Source: Mucilaginibacter_A sp964251965 (lineage in GTDB: Bacteria > Bacteroidota > Bacteroidia > Sphingobacteriales > Sphingobacteriaceae). From it: 64,000 nucleotides of DNA. The DNA lies in NCBI GenBank assembly GCA_964251965.1, contig CAXULQ010000003.1:62001-126000 (forward strand), written 5' to 3'. Shown one piece after another: positions 8,096 through 18,398 of this stretch. The translations under genes were made by a program, and so were the position numbers. The stretch's first letter is position 1; the number at the start of each line of letters is the position of its first letter. The notes beneath the pieces are model-generated. The model searched no databases, had not been told where the DNA came from, and was given only the letters and a program-made list of their open reading frames with translations.

Positions 8096-8986
8096 ATGAA
8101 GTTAAAAAAGAGATATTTATACACTGTAGCTGCCGCCGCAATCATATTGCTGACCGTGAGGCTTGTAGCTGCCCAAAACCAAAACACGTTAAAAGATGCC
8201 GTGCTGAAGGAAATTTCAGGGATTGCATTTTCTCGAACCAACAAAAATATTTTATACGTGCACAACGACAGCGGCGATACCAGCCGTTTTTTCGCCATTA
8301 CGCCAAACGGACAATTAAAAGCTACTTTTTATTTTAAAGCTGATGCCGCAAATCCAAAAGCTAATGTGATCGATTGTGAAGATATTGCTGTTGGCTCCGG
8401 CCCTAAAAAGGGTAAAAGTTATATTTATTTAGGTGATATCGGCGATAACCATGCGGCCAGGCAATCCATCACAATTTACCGTTTTGAGGAACCCGTTGTT
8501 ACTGATAACCAACCGGTAAGTACGGTCAAAAGTAATGCGTTCCATTTAAAATATCCGGATGGTCCGCATGATGCAGAAACTTTAATGGTTGACCCGATTG
8601 GCCGTTTGTTGTACATCATCACCAAGCGCGAAGATTCTGTCGGCGTTTACAGCGCGCCGCTCAATGCTTCTTTTACCGATACAATTTCATTACAAAAAAG
8701 GTGCAAAATCCATTTTACAGGTTTGCCGTTGCTGAAATGGGTTACGGCCGGGGATATTTCTGCGGACGGAACAGAAATTTTGGTTAAAAGCTACCAGAAA
8801 GTTTATTACTGGAAACGGCAAAAAGCCGAATCCGTTTGGAAAGCTTTAGAGCGAAAACCGATAGAACTGCCTTATACGCCCGAAAAGCAAGGCGAAGCCA
8901 TCGGTTTTACGCCTGATGGAAAAGGTTATTACACCACCAGCGAAGGTAAAAACGCACCGATCTATTATTATCAAACACCAAAGTAA
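8096..8986 (+). CDS. Exported beta-propeller-like protein
   Basis: Start chosen at ATG 8096, one codon after an in-frame TTG. The protein has an N-terminal signal anchor or signal peptide (YLYTVAAAAIILLTVRLVAAQ). The mature region carries repeated strand-like blocks: ILYVHNDSGD, YIYLGDIGDNHA, LLYIITKRED, EILVKSYQKVYYWK and GKGYYTTSEG. These resemble blades of a WD40/phytase-like propeller, and DNHAARQS and DAETLM recur in family members. Substrate unknown. It follows corA by 8 bases and is probably co-transcribed. Confidence 0.75.
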   Translation: MKLKKRYLYTVAAAAIILLTVRLVAAQNQNTLKDAVLKEISGIAFSRTNKNILYVHNDSGDTSRFFAITPNGQLKATFYFKADAANPKANVIDCEDIAVGSGPKKGKSYIYLGDIGDNHAARQSITIYRFEEPVVTDNQPVSTVKSNAFHLKYPDGPHDAETLMVDPIGRLLYIITKREDSVGVYSAPLNASFTDTISLQKRCKIHFTGLPLLKWVTAGDISADGTEILVKSYQKVYYWKRQKAESVWKALERKPIELPYTPEKQGEAIGFTPDGKGYYTTSEGKNAPIYYYQTPK

Positions 8987-9103
8987 AGCCCGGGTTTTAG
9001 GTTGATAAAAGAAGCACCTGCTTTAACAGCTGGTTTGTAGCTGTGGTTTTACTTCGAAATAAACGTTAACTTCGTTAGGTATATCGCCTTGTACTTAACC
9101 TGA

Positions 9104-11101
9104 ATGCGCTTTTTTTATCAGTTTTACCTGATCTTGTTTGTTGCAGTTGCTGTAAACTTTAATGCTGCCGCACAAACCTGTACCGGCAGTTTAGGGGAAC
9201 CGGTGATTAATGAAACTTTTGGTGCAGGCAAAACAAGCGGTTTAGGCCCGGCTTTGCCATACGGTACAACCACCATGGTTTATATGGCCGATGATTGCGC
9301 CGGCCCGAACGGTGCAGATGAATCGCGGGGGTTATATACGGTTGCTACTTATATGGGCTCTTCCTGTAGAGGCGCAACCTGGCAAACAATCTCGCATGAC
9401 CATACCGGGGATACAAACGGTTACTTCATGATCATCAACGCCTCCCAGGCACCCAGTGTGTTTTATACAACGAAAGTTGACGGTAGTAAACTTTGCCCGA
9501 ATACAAACTACTTTTTCGGAGCTTATATCATGAATATTTTGCGCGACCTGGCTTTAACCAAAAATTATGTTAAACCCAACATCACCTTCAGGATAGAATC
9601 CGTAAGCGGTAACCTGTTAGGCAGTTTTAATACCGGCGATATTCCTTCCATCAAAGAAACCGACCCGGTTGTATTTACACAATACGGCGGTTTTTTTAAA
9701 TCGACCGCAACAGGCGAAGATTTGATTATCAAAATGGTTAACAACGCGCCCGGCGGTTTGGGCAATGATTTTGCGATGGATGACATCAGTTTTAGTCCCT
9801 GCGGAGAATTGGTCCAAACAGGTTTTAATGTCGCCACAGATAATGCTTCCAGAAGTGCCTGTGCTGCCGATAACCTCAATTACACATTGGTTTCTGCATA
9901 CACAGGATATTTCAACCCTAACTATCAATGGCAGCAAAACTTTAACAACGGCAAAGGCTGGGTAAACATTGCGGGGGCAAAATCTCCGACATTGCCCGTT
10001 AGCTTTATAAATGCTGTCCCCGGCTCATACGAGTATCGCGTAGGGATTTTAAATCAGGCACAAATTGGCTCGGAAGCCTGCCGGATTTACTCTTATCCGC
10101 TTACCGTCAATGTTTATCCGCCGCCGGCAATCACACTGGCTCCAACCACCAAAACCTGCATCGGCCAGCCTTTATATTTAAGTTCTGCCGGCGGCGACAG
10201 CTACTTGTGGACAGGCCCGAACAATTTCACCTCCGCAGAAAGCAGTCCGCTGGTTACCAGCCACGCCGGCATTAATGATAACGGAACTTATTACGTAAAG
10301 GTTTCCAACCATGGGTGTACAACTTTGCAGCAAACACAGGTCTCGGTTTTTCCCGCGCCATCCGTAGCACCTTTGGCCGATATGACCGTATGCGAAGGTA
10401 GTTCCGTACAATTAAATGCAAACGGAACTAACGTAACACACTATAAATGGTCGCCCGCAACCGGTTTAAGTGATGCCAATATTGCAAACCCGACAGCTTC
10501 GCCAAGCGTAACCACTACTTACCTGCTTTCGGTAAATAACGACGGCTGCCCGGACGTTGCGCCTACAGCTTCGTTAACCATCACCGTATTAAAAAAGCCG
10601 GTGGCCGATGCAGGGAAACTCTTCAAAATATTTGAGGGGGAAAGCATCCGTTTGCAGGGGAAAATAACCGGAACCAGCAGCAGCACGTTCTGGACGCCGG
10701 CATCTTATCTCGATAATCCAAATTCGTTAACGCCGCTTGCCGCACCGCCGGGCGATTTAACTTATACTTTACATGCGGCGGCTGCAATGGGCTGCGGCGA
10801 AAGTACCAGTACTGTTTTTATCAGGGTTTATAAAAAGCTGGTCATCCCAAACAGTTTCAGCCCAAATAATGACGGTATAAATGATTTATGGAACATCGCC
10901 AATATAGAAAGCTATCCGCTGGCCGATGTTAATGTTTACAACCGTTATGGCAAACTTATTTTTCATAGCATCGGTTATCCTAAAGCCTGGAACGGTACTT
11001 ATAACTATCAGGTACTATCGGTTGGTACGTATTATTATGTGATTGATTTGAAGGAGGATAACCTGCCCAAAATGGCCGGCTGGCTGCTGCTTGTACGATA
11101 A
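9104..11101 (+). CDS. Type IX-secreted surface protein with gliding-motility C-terminal domain
   Basis: A 665-aa exported protein with a signal peptide (residues 1-23, ending NAAAQ). The first 240 residues form a beta-sandwich-like domain (ETFGAGKTSGLGPALPYG, later NDFAMDDISFSPCG). Three or more Ig/PKD-like modules follow at about 240-560, with Cys pairs such as TCIGQPLYLSS and TVCEGSSVQL. The last 90 residues are the CHU_C/gliding-motility domain, beginning IPNSFSPNNDGINDLW, which is the type B sorting signal for the T9SS. It is expected at the cell surface or in the medium, probably as an adhesin or glycan binder. Monocistronic. Confidence 0.9.
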   Translation: MRFFYQFYLILFVAVAVNFNAAAQTCTGSLGEPVINETFGAGKTSGLGPALPYGTTTMVYMADDCAGPNGADESRGLYTVATYMGSSCRGATWQTISHDHTGDTNGYFMIINASQAPSVFYTTKVDGSKLCPNTNYFFGAYIMNILRDLALTKNYVKPNITFRIESVSGNLLGSFNTGDIPSIKETDPVVFTQYGGFFKSTATGEDLIIKMVNNAPGGLGNDFAMDDISFSPCGELVQTGFNVATDNASRSACAADNLNYTLVSAYTGYFNPNYQWQQNFNNGKGWVNIAGAKSPTLPVSFINAVPGSYEYRVGILNQAQIGSEACRIYSYPLTVNVYPPPAITLAPTTKTCIGQPLYLSSAGGDSYLWTGPNNFTSAESSPLVTSHAGINDNGTYYVKVSNHGCTTLQQTQVSVFPAPSVAPLADMTVCEGSSVQLNANGTNVTHYKWSPATGLSDANIANPTASPSVTTTYLLSVNNDGCPDVAPTASLTITVLKKPVADAGKLFKIFEGESIRLQGKITGTSSSTFWTPASYLDNPNSLTPLAAPPGDLTYTLHAAAAMGCGESTSTVFIRVYKKLVIPNSFSPNNDGINDLWNIANIESYPLADVNVYNRYGKLIFHSIGYPKAWNGTYNYQVLSVGTYYYVIDLKEDNLPKMAGWLLLVR

Positions 11102-11656
11102 AAATCAACCTGTAAAAGTCAAGAATGAACAAAACATTCAGCAACATGCCATGACCATGGTAATACTGAAAAAACTTATTATATAGGGGTTAGAGGACGG
11201 ATTTATCAGCCGTTGGAACAGGAGCGGCAAGCTTTCTCCAATGTTGTTAAAACTTTAAATGATGCCGAAAAAAGTACGGCCAAGCTAACTTCTACGTTTA
11301 GTTATGTCATTTTAGGACCGGCTATGATTACTATTCTGAATTATAGTCAATCTCATTCTATCGCCACAATTTTAAAGCCTTTCGTCGTAAAATTGAGGGT
11401 TTTTGTTTGATGCTTCTTTTATCGTATAAAAATCAGAAATGATAACAACTTATATTCATTTGAAATTAGTGCAGTAAAAACAGTATGCTTAAATACTGAA
11501 ACACCTTTCAGGATTGTTAATTAAAACAAGGGTTATATATGAAGTTTTTTGGTCTCAATTTCCTGGTCTTATTATTGGTTTAGAAGTTTCGGCTAATTTT
11601 CTTTCTAAAAATGCTATCTTCCAGCTTCTTTTAGAGGATAAATTATTGGATTGAAC
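11102..11656. other. Intergenic stretch without a supported gene
   Basis: This 555-base stretch holds no ORF with good support. A 65-codon frame from a TTG at 11213 to 11410 has no family match and no leader. One copy of the dispersed motif lies on the minus strand at 11409-11421 (GATGCTTCTTTTA). The stretch may hold the promoter of the glycosylasparaginase gene. Confidence 0.5.
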
Positions 11657-12685
11657 ATGCTCAACCGTCGTAAATTTTTAACCGGCACACTTGGTGCTTC
11701 AGGGGTAATATTAAGTGCTAAAGTTTTCGGAAAAAGTAGGGTAAAAGAAGCATCTGTGGGATTAGCTGCCAATTTTCCCATCGTAATTTCGACCTGGGAT
11801 TTTGGTATTCCCGCCAATCAGGAAGCCTGGAAAATCCTTTCCAAAGGTGGCCGCGCTTTGGATGCGGTAGAAGCTGGTGTAAAAATCCCCGAAGCCGACC
11901 CGAACAACCACAGCGTTGGCGCGGCTGGTTATCCCGACCGCGACGGTCATGTTACTTTAGATGCCTGCATTATGGACGAAAAAGGCAATTGCGGCGGCGT
12001 GGCAGCCATGGAATACATTGACCATCCAATTTCGGTTGCCCGGATGGTGATGGAAAAAACACCGCATGTGTTGCTGGTGGGCGAAGGCGCAACGCAATTT
12101 GCACTGGAAAATGGCTTTAAAAAGAAGGTTTTACTGACTGCAGAATCAGAAAAAGCCTGGAAAGAATGGCTTAAAACGGCTAATTATAAACACGAAATCA
12201 ATGTTGAGAATAAACTTTACTCGCCAAAAAAACTTCCCGGAAACCAATACAACCACGATACAATTGGCATGCTAGCACTGGATGCGGCGGGCAATATTTC
12301 CGGTGCCTGCACTACCAGCGGCATGGCCTGGAAACTGCACGGAAGGGTAGGCGATAGTCCGATTATTGGTGCCGGCTTATTTGTGGACAACGAAGTCGGC
12401 GGCGCAACTTCAACCGGTGTTGGAGAAGAAGTCATCCGCAACGTAGGCAGTTTTTTGGTGGTCGAACTGATGCGCCAGGGTTACAAACCCGAAGATGCCT
12501 GCAAAGAAGCCGTGAACCGGATCATCAAAAAGAAACCGGAGCTTTCTAAAACGCTGCAAGTTGGTTTTCTCGCCATCAACAAAAAGGGAGAATATGGTGC
12601 TTATGCCATCCAAAAAGGTTTTTCGTTTGCGGTTTGCAATGCCGAAAAACAGGATTTGCTGATCAAAGGCAAAAGCGTTTTTTAA
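11657..12685 (+). CDS. N4-(beta-N-acetylglucosaminyl)-L-asparaginase (glycosylasparaginase)
   Basis: This enzyme cleaves the GlcNAc-Asn bond left after N-glycoprotein degradation, giving aspartate and a GlcNAc amine. It is an Ntn-hydrolase that self-cleaves into two chains at the Asp-Thr bond of NHDTIGM; Thr202 is the predicted nucleophile. The substrate-binding block GRVGDSPIIGAG follows near residue 230. Residues 1-24 are a twin-arginine-type leader (NRRKFLTGTLG), so it is exported folded. Start placed at ATG 11657, two codons inside an in-frame TTG. It lies 9 bases from cutC and close to the mannosidase genes, which fits N-glycan use. Confidence 0.93.
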   Translation: MLNRRKFLTGTLGASGVILSAKVFGKSRVKEASVGLAANFPIVISTWDFGIPANQEAWKILSKGGRALDAVEAGVKIPEADPNNHSVGAAGYPDRDGHVTLDACIMDEKGNCGGVAAMEYIDHPISVARMVMEKTPHVLLVGEGATQFALENGFKKKVLLTAESEKAWKEWLKTANYKHEINVENKLYSPKKLPGNQYNHDTIGMLALDAAGNISGACTTSGMAWKLHGRVGDSPIIGAGLFVDNEVGGATSTGVGEEVIRNVGSFLVVELMRQGYKPEDACKEAVNRIIKKKPELSKTLQVGFLAINKKGEYGAYAIQKGFSFAVCNAEKQDLLIKGKSVF

Positions 12686-12694
12686 TCGGCAAAA

Positions 12695-13429
12695 ATGGTT
12701 AAGATTGAGATTTGTGCCGGTTCACTTTCATCGGCTTTGGTGGCGCAGGAAGGTGGCGCGTATCGTGTAGAATTGTGTGATAATTTGAAAGAAGGCGGCA
12801 CTACGCCTTCTTTCGGAATGCTTCTTTTAGCAAGGAAAAACCTCAACCTAAAATTGTTTCCAATTATCCGGCCGCGCGGCGGTGATTTCTTTTACACAAA
12901 TTTGGAGTTTGAAGTGATGAAAGCCGATGTAAAACAATGCCGGGATTTAGGTTGCGATGGCGTTGTTTTTGGTATCCTGAAAAAAGATGGCAATATTGAT
13001 GTGGAACGTTGCATCGAACTAAAACAAACCGCCGGAACTTTGGGCACTACTTTTCACCGTGCTTTTGATCGTTGCAAAGATCCTTTTACAGCTTTGGAAG
13101 AAATTATTGAAATGGGTTTTGAACGGATATTAACTTCGGGCATGGAAATTAATGCTATAAAAGGAGCATTGCTGATTTCAAAATTGGTTGAACAGGCAAA
13201 AGGCAGGATTTCAATTATGCCCGGTGCTGGTGTTCGTCCGGAAAATTTAAAACAGTTGATCGAACTGACAGGTGCCACCGAGTTTCATACTTCGGCAAAA
13301 GGCGTTTTTAAAAGTGAAATGTTTTTTACAGATGTGAGAACGGGCAGTTATGAGGAAGAGTTTTTGATCGAACAAACCGATGTTGATGTGGTAAAAGCGT
13401 TGGTTAAAATTGCGGGAGGCGTAGCTTAA
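12695..13429 (+). CDS. cutC: CutC family protein
   Basis: A 244-aa TIM-barrel protein of the CutC family, named from E. coli for copper homeostasis although the role is disputed. Diagnostic blocks are KIEICAGSLSSALVAQEGGAYRVELC at the N-terminus (given here only as landmark residues E4 and C6), RPRGGDFFY near residue 60, TFHRAFDRCKD near residue 118 and MPGAGVRPEN near residue 175. Full length. It follows the glycosylasparaginase gene by 9 bases and ends directly in a palindrome built from the dispersed motif. Confidence 0.93.
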   Translation: MVKIEICAGSLSSALVAQEGGAYRVELCDNLKEGGTTPSFGMLLLARKNLNLKLFPIIRPRGGDFFYTNLEFEVMKADVKQCRDLGCDGVVFGILKKDGNIDVERCIELKQTAGTLGTTFHRAFDRCKDPFTALEEIIEMGFERILTSGMEINAIKGALLISKLVEQAKGRISIMPGAGVRPENLKQLIELTGATEFHTSAKGVFKSEMFFTDVRTGSYEEEFLIEQTDVDVVKALVKIAGGVA

Positions 13430-13459
13430 ATACTGTTTTTATCGGCATAAAAACAGTAT
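13430..13459. repeat. Inverted pair of the dispersed TAAAAACAGTAT motif
   Basis: Two complete copies face each other (13430-13441 minus, 13448-13459 plus), making a perfect 13-bp stem with the 4-base loop CGGC directly after the cutC stop codon. A third copy, TAAAAGAAGTATC, lies at 13493-13505. The arm has too few G/C pairs for a strong terminator, but it could act at the RNA or DNA level. Confidence 0.85.
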
Positions 13460-13550
13460 GACGGTAAAATTGCTACACTGATTTTTAGGTGATAAAAGAA
13501 GTATCAGGTTTTATCCGCATAATTAACTTTCTGAAAAAACAGTAATAAAA

Positions 13551-13588
13551 GCAAAAAGCTCCTGGTGTTTATCCCGGGAGCTTTTTGC
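13551..13588. terminator. Bidirectional terminator between cutC and the susD-like gene
   Basis: A 12-bp stem (GCAAAAAGCTCC at 13551-13562, complement at 13577-13588) with a 14-base loop, with A-rich and T-rich flanks on both sides. It lies between converging genes and serves both. Confidence 0.8.
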
Positions 13589-13609
13589 TTTTGTTGTTTA
13601 ATTTTAATT

Positions 13610-15223
13610 TTAGTTTTTCACTTTTAAATCCCACCATAAACGGGTGCCGCCGTTGTCCGGGCCGCTTAATAAAGTAACGGCTTTGGTAACTTCGGCTTTG
13701 TTGTTGTTGTATTCATCTTGTGAAAAAGGAAGCCTGCGGATAAAATCAGTGGTACTGATCGTGCCCTGGCTGTTGTTGACTACAACCGGCATTAAAACAG
13801 GGTAATTGGTCCTTCTAAATTCGGCCCAGGCTTCTTCGCCATCTGGCCATAATGCCAGCCATTTTTGGGTGATGATACGTTCTAACTTTCTTTGGTAAGT
13901 AGCATTCTCGTCCCACTTAATGGTAATTGTGCTTAAATAAGGCGATCCGGCAGGCAGGTTATTGGTTGCGCTGGCAAGGTCTGTATAAGGAGCTTCTGTG
14001 CTGGTTGCATCATTTGCATAATTGCCCAAACTTCCGCTAACCCCGTTAAGATTAAACGAAAGGGCAATCCCTTCATTATAAAAACCAGAAGGCGTACCGC
14101 CCATGTTCCAGCCGCGCAAAGTGCCTTCGGCCTTTAAAAACGATACCTCCGAGGCTACCATCAATTGGATTGGGGTAGATGCGTTGGTGGTGCCAAAATT
14201 TAACAAGCTGGCATCTGCATATTGTTGGGTAGAAGTGATGGCAACCCCGTTACGGATACCGCGGTATTGGCCAGCACTATTAGGTTTAAAATAAACAGGA
14301 AGCCTTGGGTCATTAAAACCTTTGAGGTAACATTCCATTGGTGCGCCCATATTGATGTCTCCATATTCGTAGGTGATTGACCAGAGTGAATTGGTAAAAG
14401 TAACGCCATTGGCTTGGTGTACAAAAGCGTTATCACCGTTTGTTGTGAGCAAGCCGTTCGGGTCGTTTACGGCTTCTTCTCCTTTGGTTTTTGCCAAAGC
14501 CGGGTTAACCATGGCAATACGGATAGCCAAACGAAGTTTTAAAGAATTGGCAAATTTGAGCCATTGCTTATAATCTCCGTTGTAAACCAAATCATAAGGC
14601 TGAAATGGTTTTGCGCCGGGATTGGCTTTAACGTATTGGGTCAGCGTTTTTATGGCAAAATCAAGCTCGGTAAAAAAAGTATTGTAAATTACTTCCTGGC
14701 TGTCGTAAGGTGTAGTAAACCCGCCTTTTCCAAAAGAGGTATAAGGCATAGGGCCATAAACATCGGTAACGCGGTGCATGGCTTCAACTTTAAGTATATT
14801 GGCGATGGCCAGATAATCAGGTGAAGTTACCGCCGCCCTTTTACTTATCTGAAGCCAGTTTGACATGATATTTTGAAAGCCAAGATTAAAAGGCGCAGTG
14901 TTCCATCCGGGTACAAGCCCGTAATTGGTATTGTTTACACCGCCGTTAAACGGGTCTCCAGACATCATGTAGCCAGAATAAATATCAGCATTCAAATTCT
15001 GCTGTAATTGATACAGATAATTGGTGGTGCTGAAAATAGAAAGCTGCATGGGCAGCATGAATGTACCTAAACCTTCACCATCAATTTTAAGCAGCGAATC
15101 TGTGGCATTATACCTGTTGGTGTTATATTTTTCAAAGTCCTTGGTACAGGAAGTTTGGAATAAAACAGTACTGATGACCAATAGTACCGGCCAGTATTTT
15201 ATGGGTGAATTTTTTGTTTTCAT
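13610..15223 (-). CDS. SusD/RagB-like nutrient-binding lipoprotein
   Basis: A 537-aa surface lipoprotein that forms the lid on the SusC-type channel and captures oligosaccharides or other nutrients. The leader ends in the lipobox-like LFQTSC (Cys near residue 26), followed by TKDFEKYNTN. Helical TPR-like segments include YLAIANILKVEAMHRVTDVYGPMPY and a later SEVSFLKAEG, typical of the SusD-like type 2 group. It follows the SusC-like gene by 25 bases on the same strand, the standard arrangement. The substrate is inferred from the neighbouring N-glycan-active enzymes. Confidence 0.93.
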   Translation of the reverse strand: MKTKNSPIKYWPVLLVISTVLFQTSCTKDFEKYNTNRYNATDSLLKIDGEGLGTFMLPMQLSIFSTTNYLYQLQQNLNADIYSGYMMSGDPFNGGVNNTNYGLVPGWNTAPFNLGFQNIMSNWLQISKRAAVTSPDYLAIANILKVEAMHRVTDVYGPMPYTSFGKGGFTTPYDSQEVIYNTFFTELDFAIKTLTQYVKANPGAKPFQPYDLVYNGDYKQWLKFANSLKLRLAIRIAMVNPALAKTKGEEAVNDPNGLLTTNGDNAFVHQANGVTFTNSLWSITYEYGDINMGAPMECYLKGFNDPRLPVYFKPNSAGQYRGIRNGVAITSTQQYADASLLNFGTTNASTPIQLMVASEVSFLKAEGTLRGWNMGGTPSGFYNEGIALSFNLNGVSGSLGNYANDATSTEAPYTDLASATNNLPAGSPYLSTITIKWDENATYQRKLERIITQKWLALWPDGEEAWAEFRRTNYPVLMPVVVNNSQGTISTTDFIRRLPFSQDEYNNNKAEVTKAVTLLSGPDNGGTRLWWDLKVKN

Positions 15224-15248
15224 GTTATCTTTTAATTTAAATTAATGG

Positions 15249-18200
15249 TTAAAAACGGGCACTTATTTTAAAACCAATGCTTCGGATGGTAGGAAGGTTA
15301 AACACATCCAGCCCTTGCAAACCATTGGCCGTAGAAAGGGCAACATCCGGGTCAAAAGGCGCATAGTCTTTTATCATCCACAAATTTCTGCCGATGACAG
15401 AAAGGCCAACATTTTTAATTTTATTGTTTAAATAAGTGCCGGGCAATGTGTAACCAAAAACCAGTTCGCGCAAACGGATATTGGTAGCGCTGTAAACATA
15501 TTCTGAGGCAATGGCATTACGGCCGCCAATAGTTGTATAATATAATTGCGGATCTACTTTTTTACCGTTAACTACAACGCCACCGTTATCACGAGCTTTA
15601 CCGGATGCTTCAGAAACGCCATACTGATCCAACACTGCCTGCGTTAACGAAACAACCTGGCCTCCAAACCTGCCGTCTATCAGAAAGCTTAACCTAAAGT
15701 TTTTGTAATTGAACTCATTTTGAAAGCCAGCTAAAAAATTAGGGTTATAGTTTCCTATTTTAGTGTAATCTGATGATTTTATAGGATTGCCATTGGCATC
15801 TGTTATATAATTTCCGTTGGCGTCTTTTTCTGCAGCATTGGCATACATATCACCATAAGAGCCGCCTTTTTGCACACGGAGGTTAAATACATCCGAAGAA
15901 AGGTTTACATAATCTAAAGAAGTATTGGCTTTGGTATAAGGATCGGTATATTCCAGTACATCTAAAACTTTGTTCCTGTTAAGCGAAAAATTTACACTTG
16001 GCCTCCAGGTAAAGCCTCCAAATTTGGCATTATAAGCCAGGGTGGCTTCGATACCTTTGTTCATCAAATTACCACCGTTAAAATAGTAACTGCTGTAACC
16101 GGTTGACGGGCTTACGCTGATTTGATAAATTTGATTGGTACTGAAAGACTTGTACAAGTTTACGGTCAAGTTTAAATTGTCATTCAAAAAGCGGCTGTCC
16201 AATCCTATTTCGTAAGATCTCGTATTCTCAGGTTTTAATGTGTTAAATGGTGCTGCACCTATTGCATTCGTTGTTCCGTTGTTGATGGCATACGTAGGGT
16301 TAGTGGCATAAGCAATCGAACTTCCGTTACCTACATTGGTAATGTTTGCCCTGATTTTTGCAAATGATATTAATTCCGGTAGTTTAAATAGCTGGCTTAA
16401 AACAGCATTTAACCCCACAGCAGGATAAAAGAAATGGTCTTTATTTGTAAAAGCCAAACTCGAATCCCAATCATTACGGCCGGTTATATCTAAAAATATT
16501 TTATTGTCATAACCTAAAGTTGCTGTACCAAATGCAGATTGTATCTGGCGCCTGTCTGCATATTGTGTCGGGTGTACACGTGTATAATCAATATTGGATA
16601 TGGAAAATACATTGGCAAAATTTAACAAGTTGCCGTCTGTAACAGAACCTTGGGTTTGGTTATTCTGGAAACTGCCGCCCAAATTTGCTGTCAGTGTAAA
16701 TTTATCAGATAGTTTTTTATCAAAACTTGCGATCACGTCAGCGTAGGTTTGCGTTACACCACTTGGGTTAAAAGTATATCCGCCTTTGGCCCCGGTAAGT
16801 GTATTAACAGTTGAAGCATAGCGTTCAGCTTCATAAACATCGTCGGTACGGTCAACCTTTAACCTTCCTTGTATATTAAGCCAGTCTGTGATGGTATATT
16901 TTGCACTAATGGTTCCCAACAAACGGTTTAAACGGTCTTGGTTCGTGTTGCGGTTTACAATCCAATACGGGTTTTGGGTAGCAATATCGCTGATGGTGTA
17001 CGGCCAGTTTTGTGTATTTAATAGTCTTGCCGGATTATAAACCTCGTAATTGTTTTTGTACTGGTTAAAATCAACGCCTCTTGGAAAAAGGTACAAAGGA
17101 ACAATTGGGTTATAATAAAAACCCTGGAACGGCCTGTTGTTCACATTTTGTGAAATATAATTGGCAGAAACATCCAGGGAAAGTTTATTTTTAAAAAACT
17201 GGCTCGAGTTGCGTACTGTAAAATTGTACTTGTCCAATTTGTTGTTTGGGATGATACCGTTAGCGTTGGTATTTTCAAAAGAAAAATAAGTTTGGTTGGT
17301 TTCTGTACCAGTTTGTACAGACAAAGCATTGATCAAAGTCCTGCCGGTATTGTAAAATGACTTAGGGTCAAACGTACTTGGGGAACTTAATTTACTGCCC
17401 CAGCTAAAAGGGGAGTTTACTACGGGTTTTCCGTTCTCGTCCACTGTTGTTTCACCATAAGTGTTTTGCAGTTTTGGTATCAAAAACGGGTTTTCAAAAG
17501 TTGTATTGGATGAAAAATTGACCGTTGTTTTTCCTGCCAATCCTTTTTTGGTCGTAATCAAAATTACACCGTTAGCGCCCTGGCTGCCATACAACGCTGC
17601 CGAAGATGAACCCGGAAGTACCGTAATACTTTCAACATCATCCGGGTTAAGGTTTTCAATGGCATCTCCTCTGTCCTGGCCGCCAAACACACCTCCAATC
17701 TGTGTACTGTTGTTGCGCGGCATCGGGATACCATCAATTACATACAAAGCATTGTTATCGCCGTTAATGGATTTGTTTCCACGCAAAACCACTTTAGTTG
17801 AGCCACCAACACCGGAAGAACTACGGGTGATTTGCGCACCGGCCACTTTGCCCGATAAACTGTTCACCAAACTTGCGTCGGGTACGTTCGTCAGCTCGTT
17901 GCCGCTCACTGTTTGCACGCCATACGTTAATGACCTGGATTCCCTCCTGATACCTAAAGCTGTTACCACAACTTCGGTCAGGTTGTTTGTAGCAGGTACA
18001 AGGCGGATGGTAAGGGCAGTTTTTCCTGCAACCGGCACTTCCTGCGTTTGATAACCAATATAGGACAATACCAAAACTGCATTTTCGGGCGCAGTAATAA
18101 CAAATGCGCCATTAATATCGGTTGATACACCGGCAGTTCCGTTCTTCACTTTTACCGAAACACCAATTAATGGCTGGCCTTTTTCGTCTAATACTTTACC

Positions 18201-18398
18201 GGAAACATTAATGTCTGCAGCCTGAAACTTTAGCCGGGCTGGTTCAATTGCTGTTGGTTTTAAAGCCGCGGGATGTGTATAAACGCCAGCCGAAGCATCC
18301 AGATTAAAAATTAACACAGACGCAAAAGTTGCTGTTAAACACACCTTTGGAAAGCTATGTTTTACTGCAATACCAGGTAGGTATTTACTGATTTTCAT
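15249..18398 (-). CDS. SusC/RagA-like TonB-dependent outer-membrane transporter
   Basis: A 1049-aa outer-membrane protein that imports its ligand using TonB energy. Order: signal peptide (1-about 37), a CarboxypepD-regulatory-like domain (about 62-145, with VSGKVLDEKGQPLIGVSVKV and VSTDINGAF), the SusC box TEVVVTALGIRRESRS, the plug (about 150-270, with ALYVIDGIPMPR and GSQGANGVILITTKKG), and the 22-strand barrel ending in SIGFKISARF with the terminal Phe. No N-terminal anti-sigma-interacting STN domain is seen. Paired with the SusD-like gene downstream. Divergent from the ROK regulator. Confidence 0.95.
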   Translation of the reverse strand: MKISKYLPGIAVKHSFPKVCLTATFASVLIFNLDASAGVYTHPAALKPTAIEPARLKFQAADINVSGKVLDEKGQPLIGVSVKVKNGTAGVSTDINGAFVITAPENAVLVLSYIGYQTQEVPVAGKTALTIRLVPATNNLTEVVVTALGIRRESRSLTYGVQTVSGNELTNVPDASLVNSLSGKVAGAQITRSSSGVGGSTKVVLRGNKSINGDNNALYVIDGIPMPRNNSTQIGGVFGGQDRGDAIENLNPDDVESITVLPGSSSAALYGSQGANGVILITTKKGLAGKTTVNFSSNTTFENPFLIPKLQNTYGETTVDENGKPVVNSPFSWGSKLSSPSTFDPKSFYNTGRTLINALSVQTGTETNQTYFSFENTNANGIIPNNKLDKYNFTVRNSSQFFKNKLSLDVSANYISQNVNNRPFQGFYYNPIVPLYLFPRGVDFNQYKNNYEVYNPARLLNTQNWPYTISDIATQNPYWIVNRNTNQDRLNRLLGTISAKYTITDWLNIQGRLKVDRTDDVYEAERYASTVNTLTGAKGGYTFNPSGVTQTYADVIASFDKKLSDKFTLTANLGGSFQNNQTQGSVTDGNLLNFANVFSISNIDYTRVHPTQYADRRQIQSAFGTATLGYDNKIFLDITGRNDWDSSLAFTNKDHFFYPAVGLNAVLSQLFKLPELISFAKIRANITNVGNGSSIAYATNPTYAINNGTTNAIGAAPFNTLKPENTRSYEIGLDSRFLNDNLNLTVNLYKSFSTNQIYQISVSPSTGYSSYYFNGGNLMNKGIEATLAYNAKFGGFTWRPSVNFSLNRNKVLDVLEYTDPYTKANTSLDYVNLSSDVFNLRVQKGGSYGDMYANAAEKDANGNYITDANGNPIKSSDYTKIGNYNPNFLAGFQNEFNYKNFRLSFLIDGRFGGQVVSLTQAVLDQYGVSEASGKARDNGGVVVNGKKVDPQLYYTTIGGRNAIASEYVYSATNIRLRELVFGYTLPGTYLNNKIKNVGLSVIGRNLWMIKDYAPFDPDVALSTANGLQGLDVFNLPTIRSIGFKISARF

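Noticed and set aside
11213..11410. 65-codon open frame between the T9SS cargo gene and glycosylasparaginase
   Set aside because: It begins at TTG, has no leader, no family pattern and no neighbour link, and overlaps a dispersed-motif copy; treated as chance.
13430..13459. Palindrome after cutC considered as an ordinary terminator
   Set aside because: Few G/C pairs in the stem, and a stronger terminator follows at 13551-13588; better explained as a pair of the dispersed motif.
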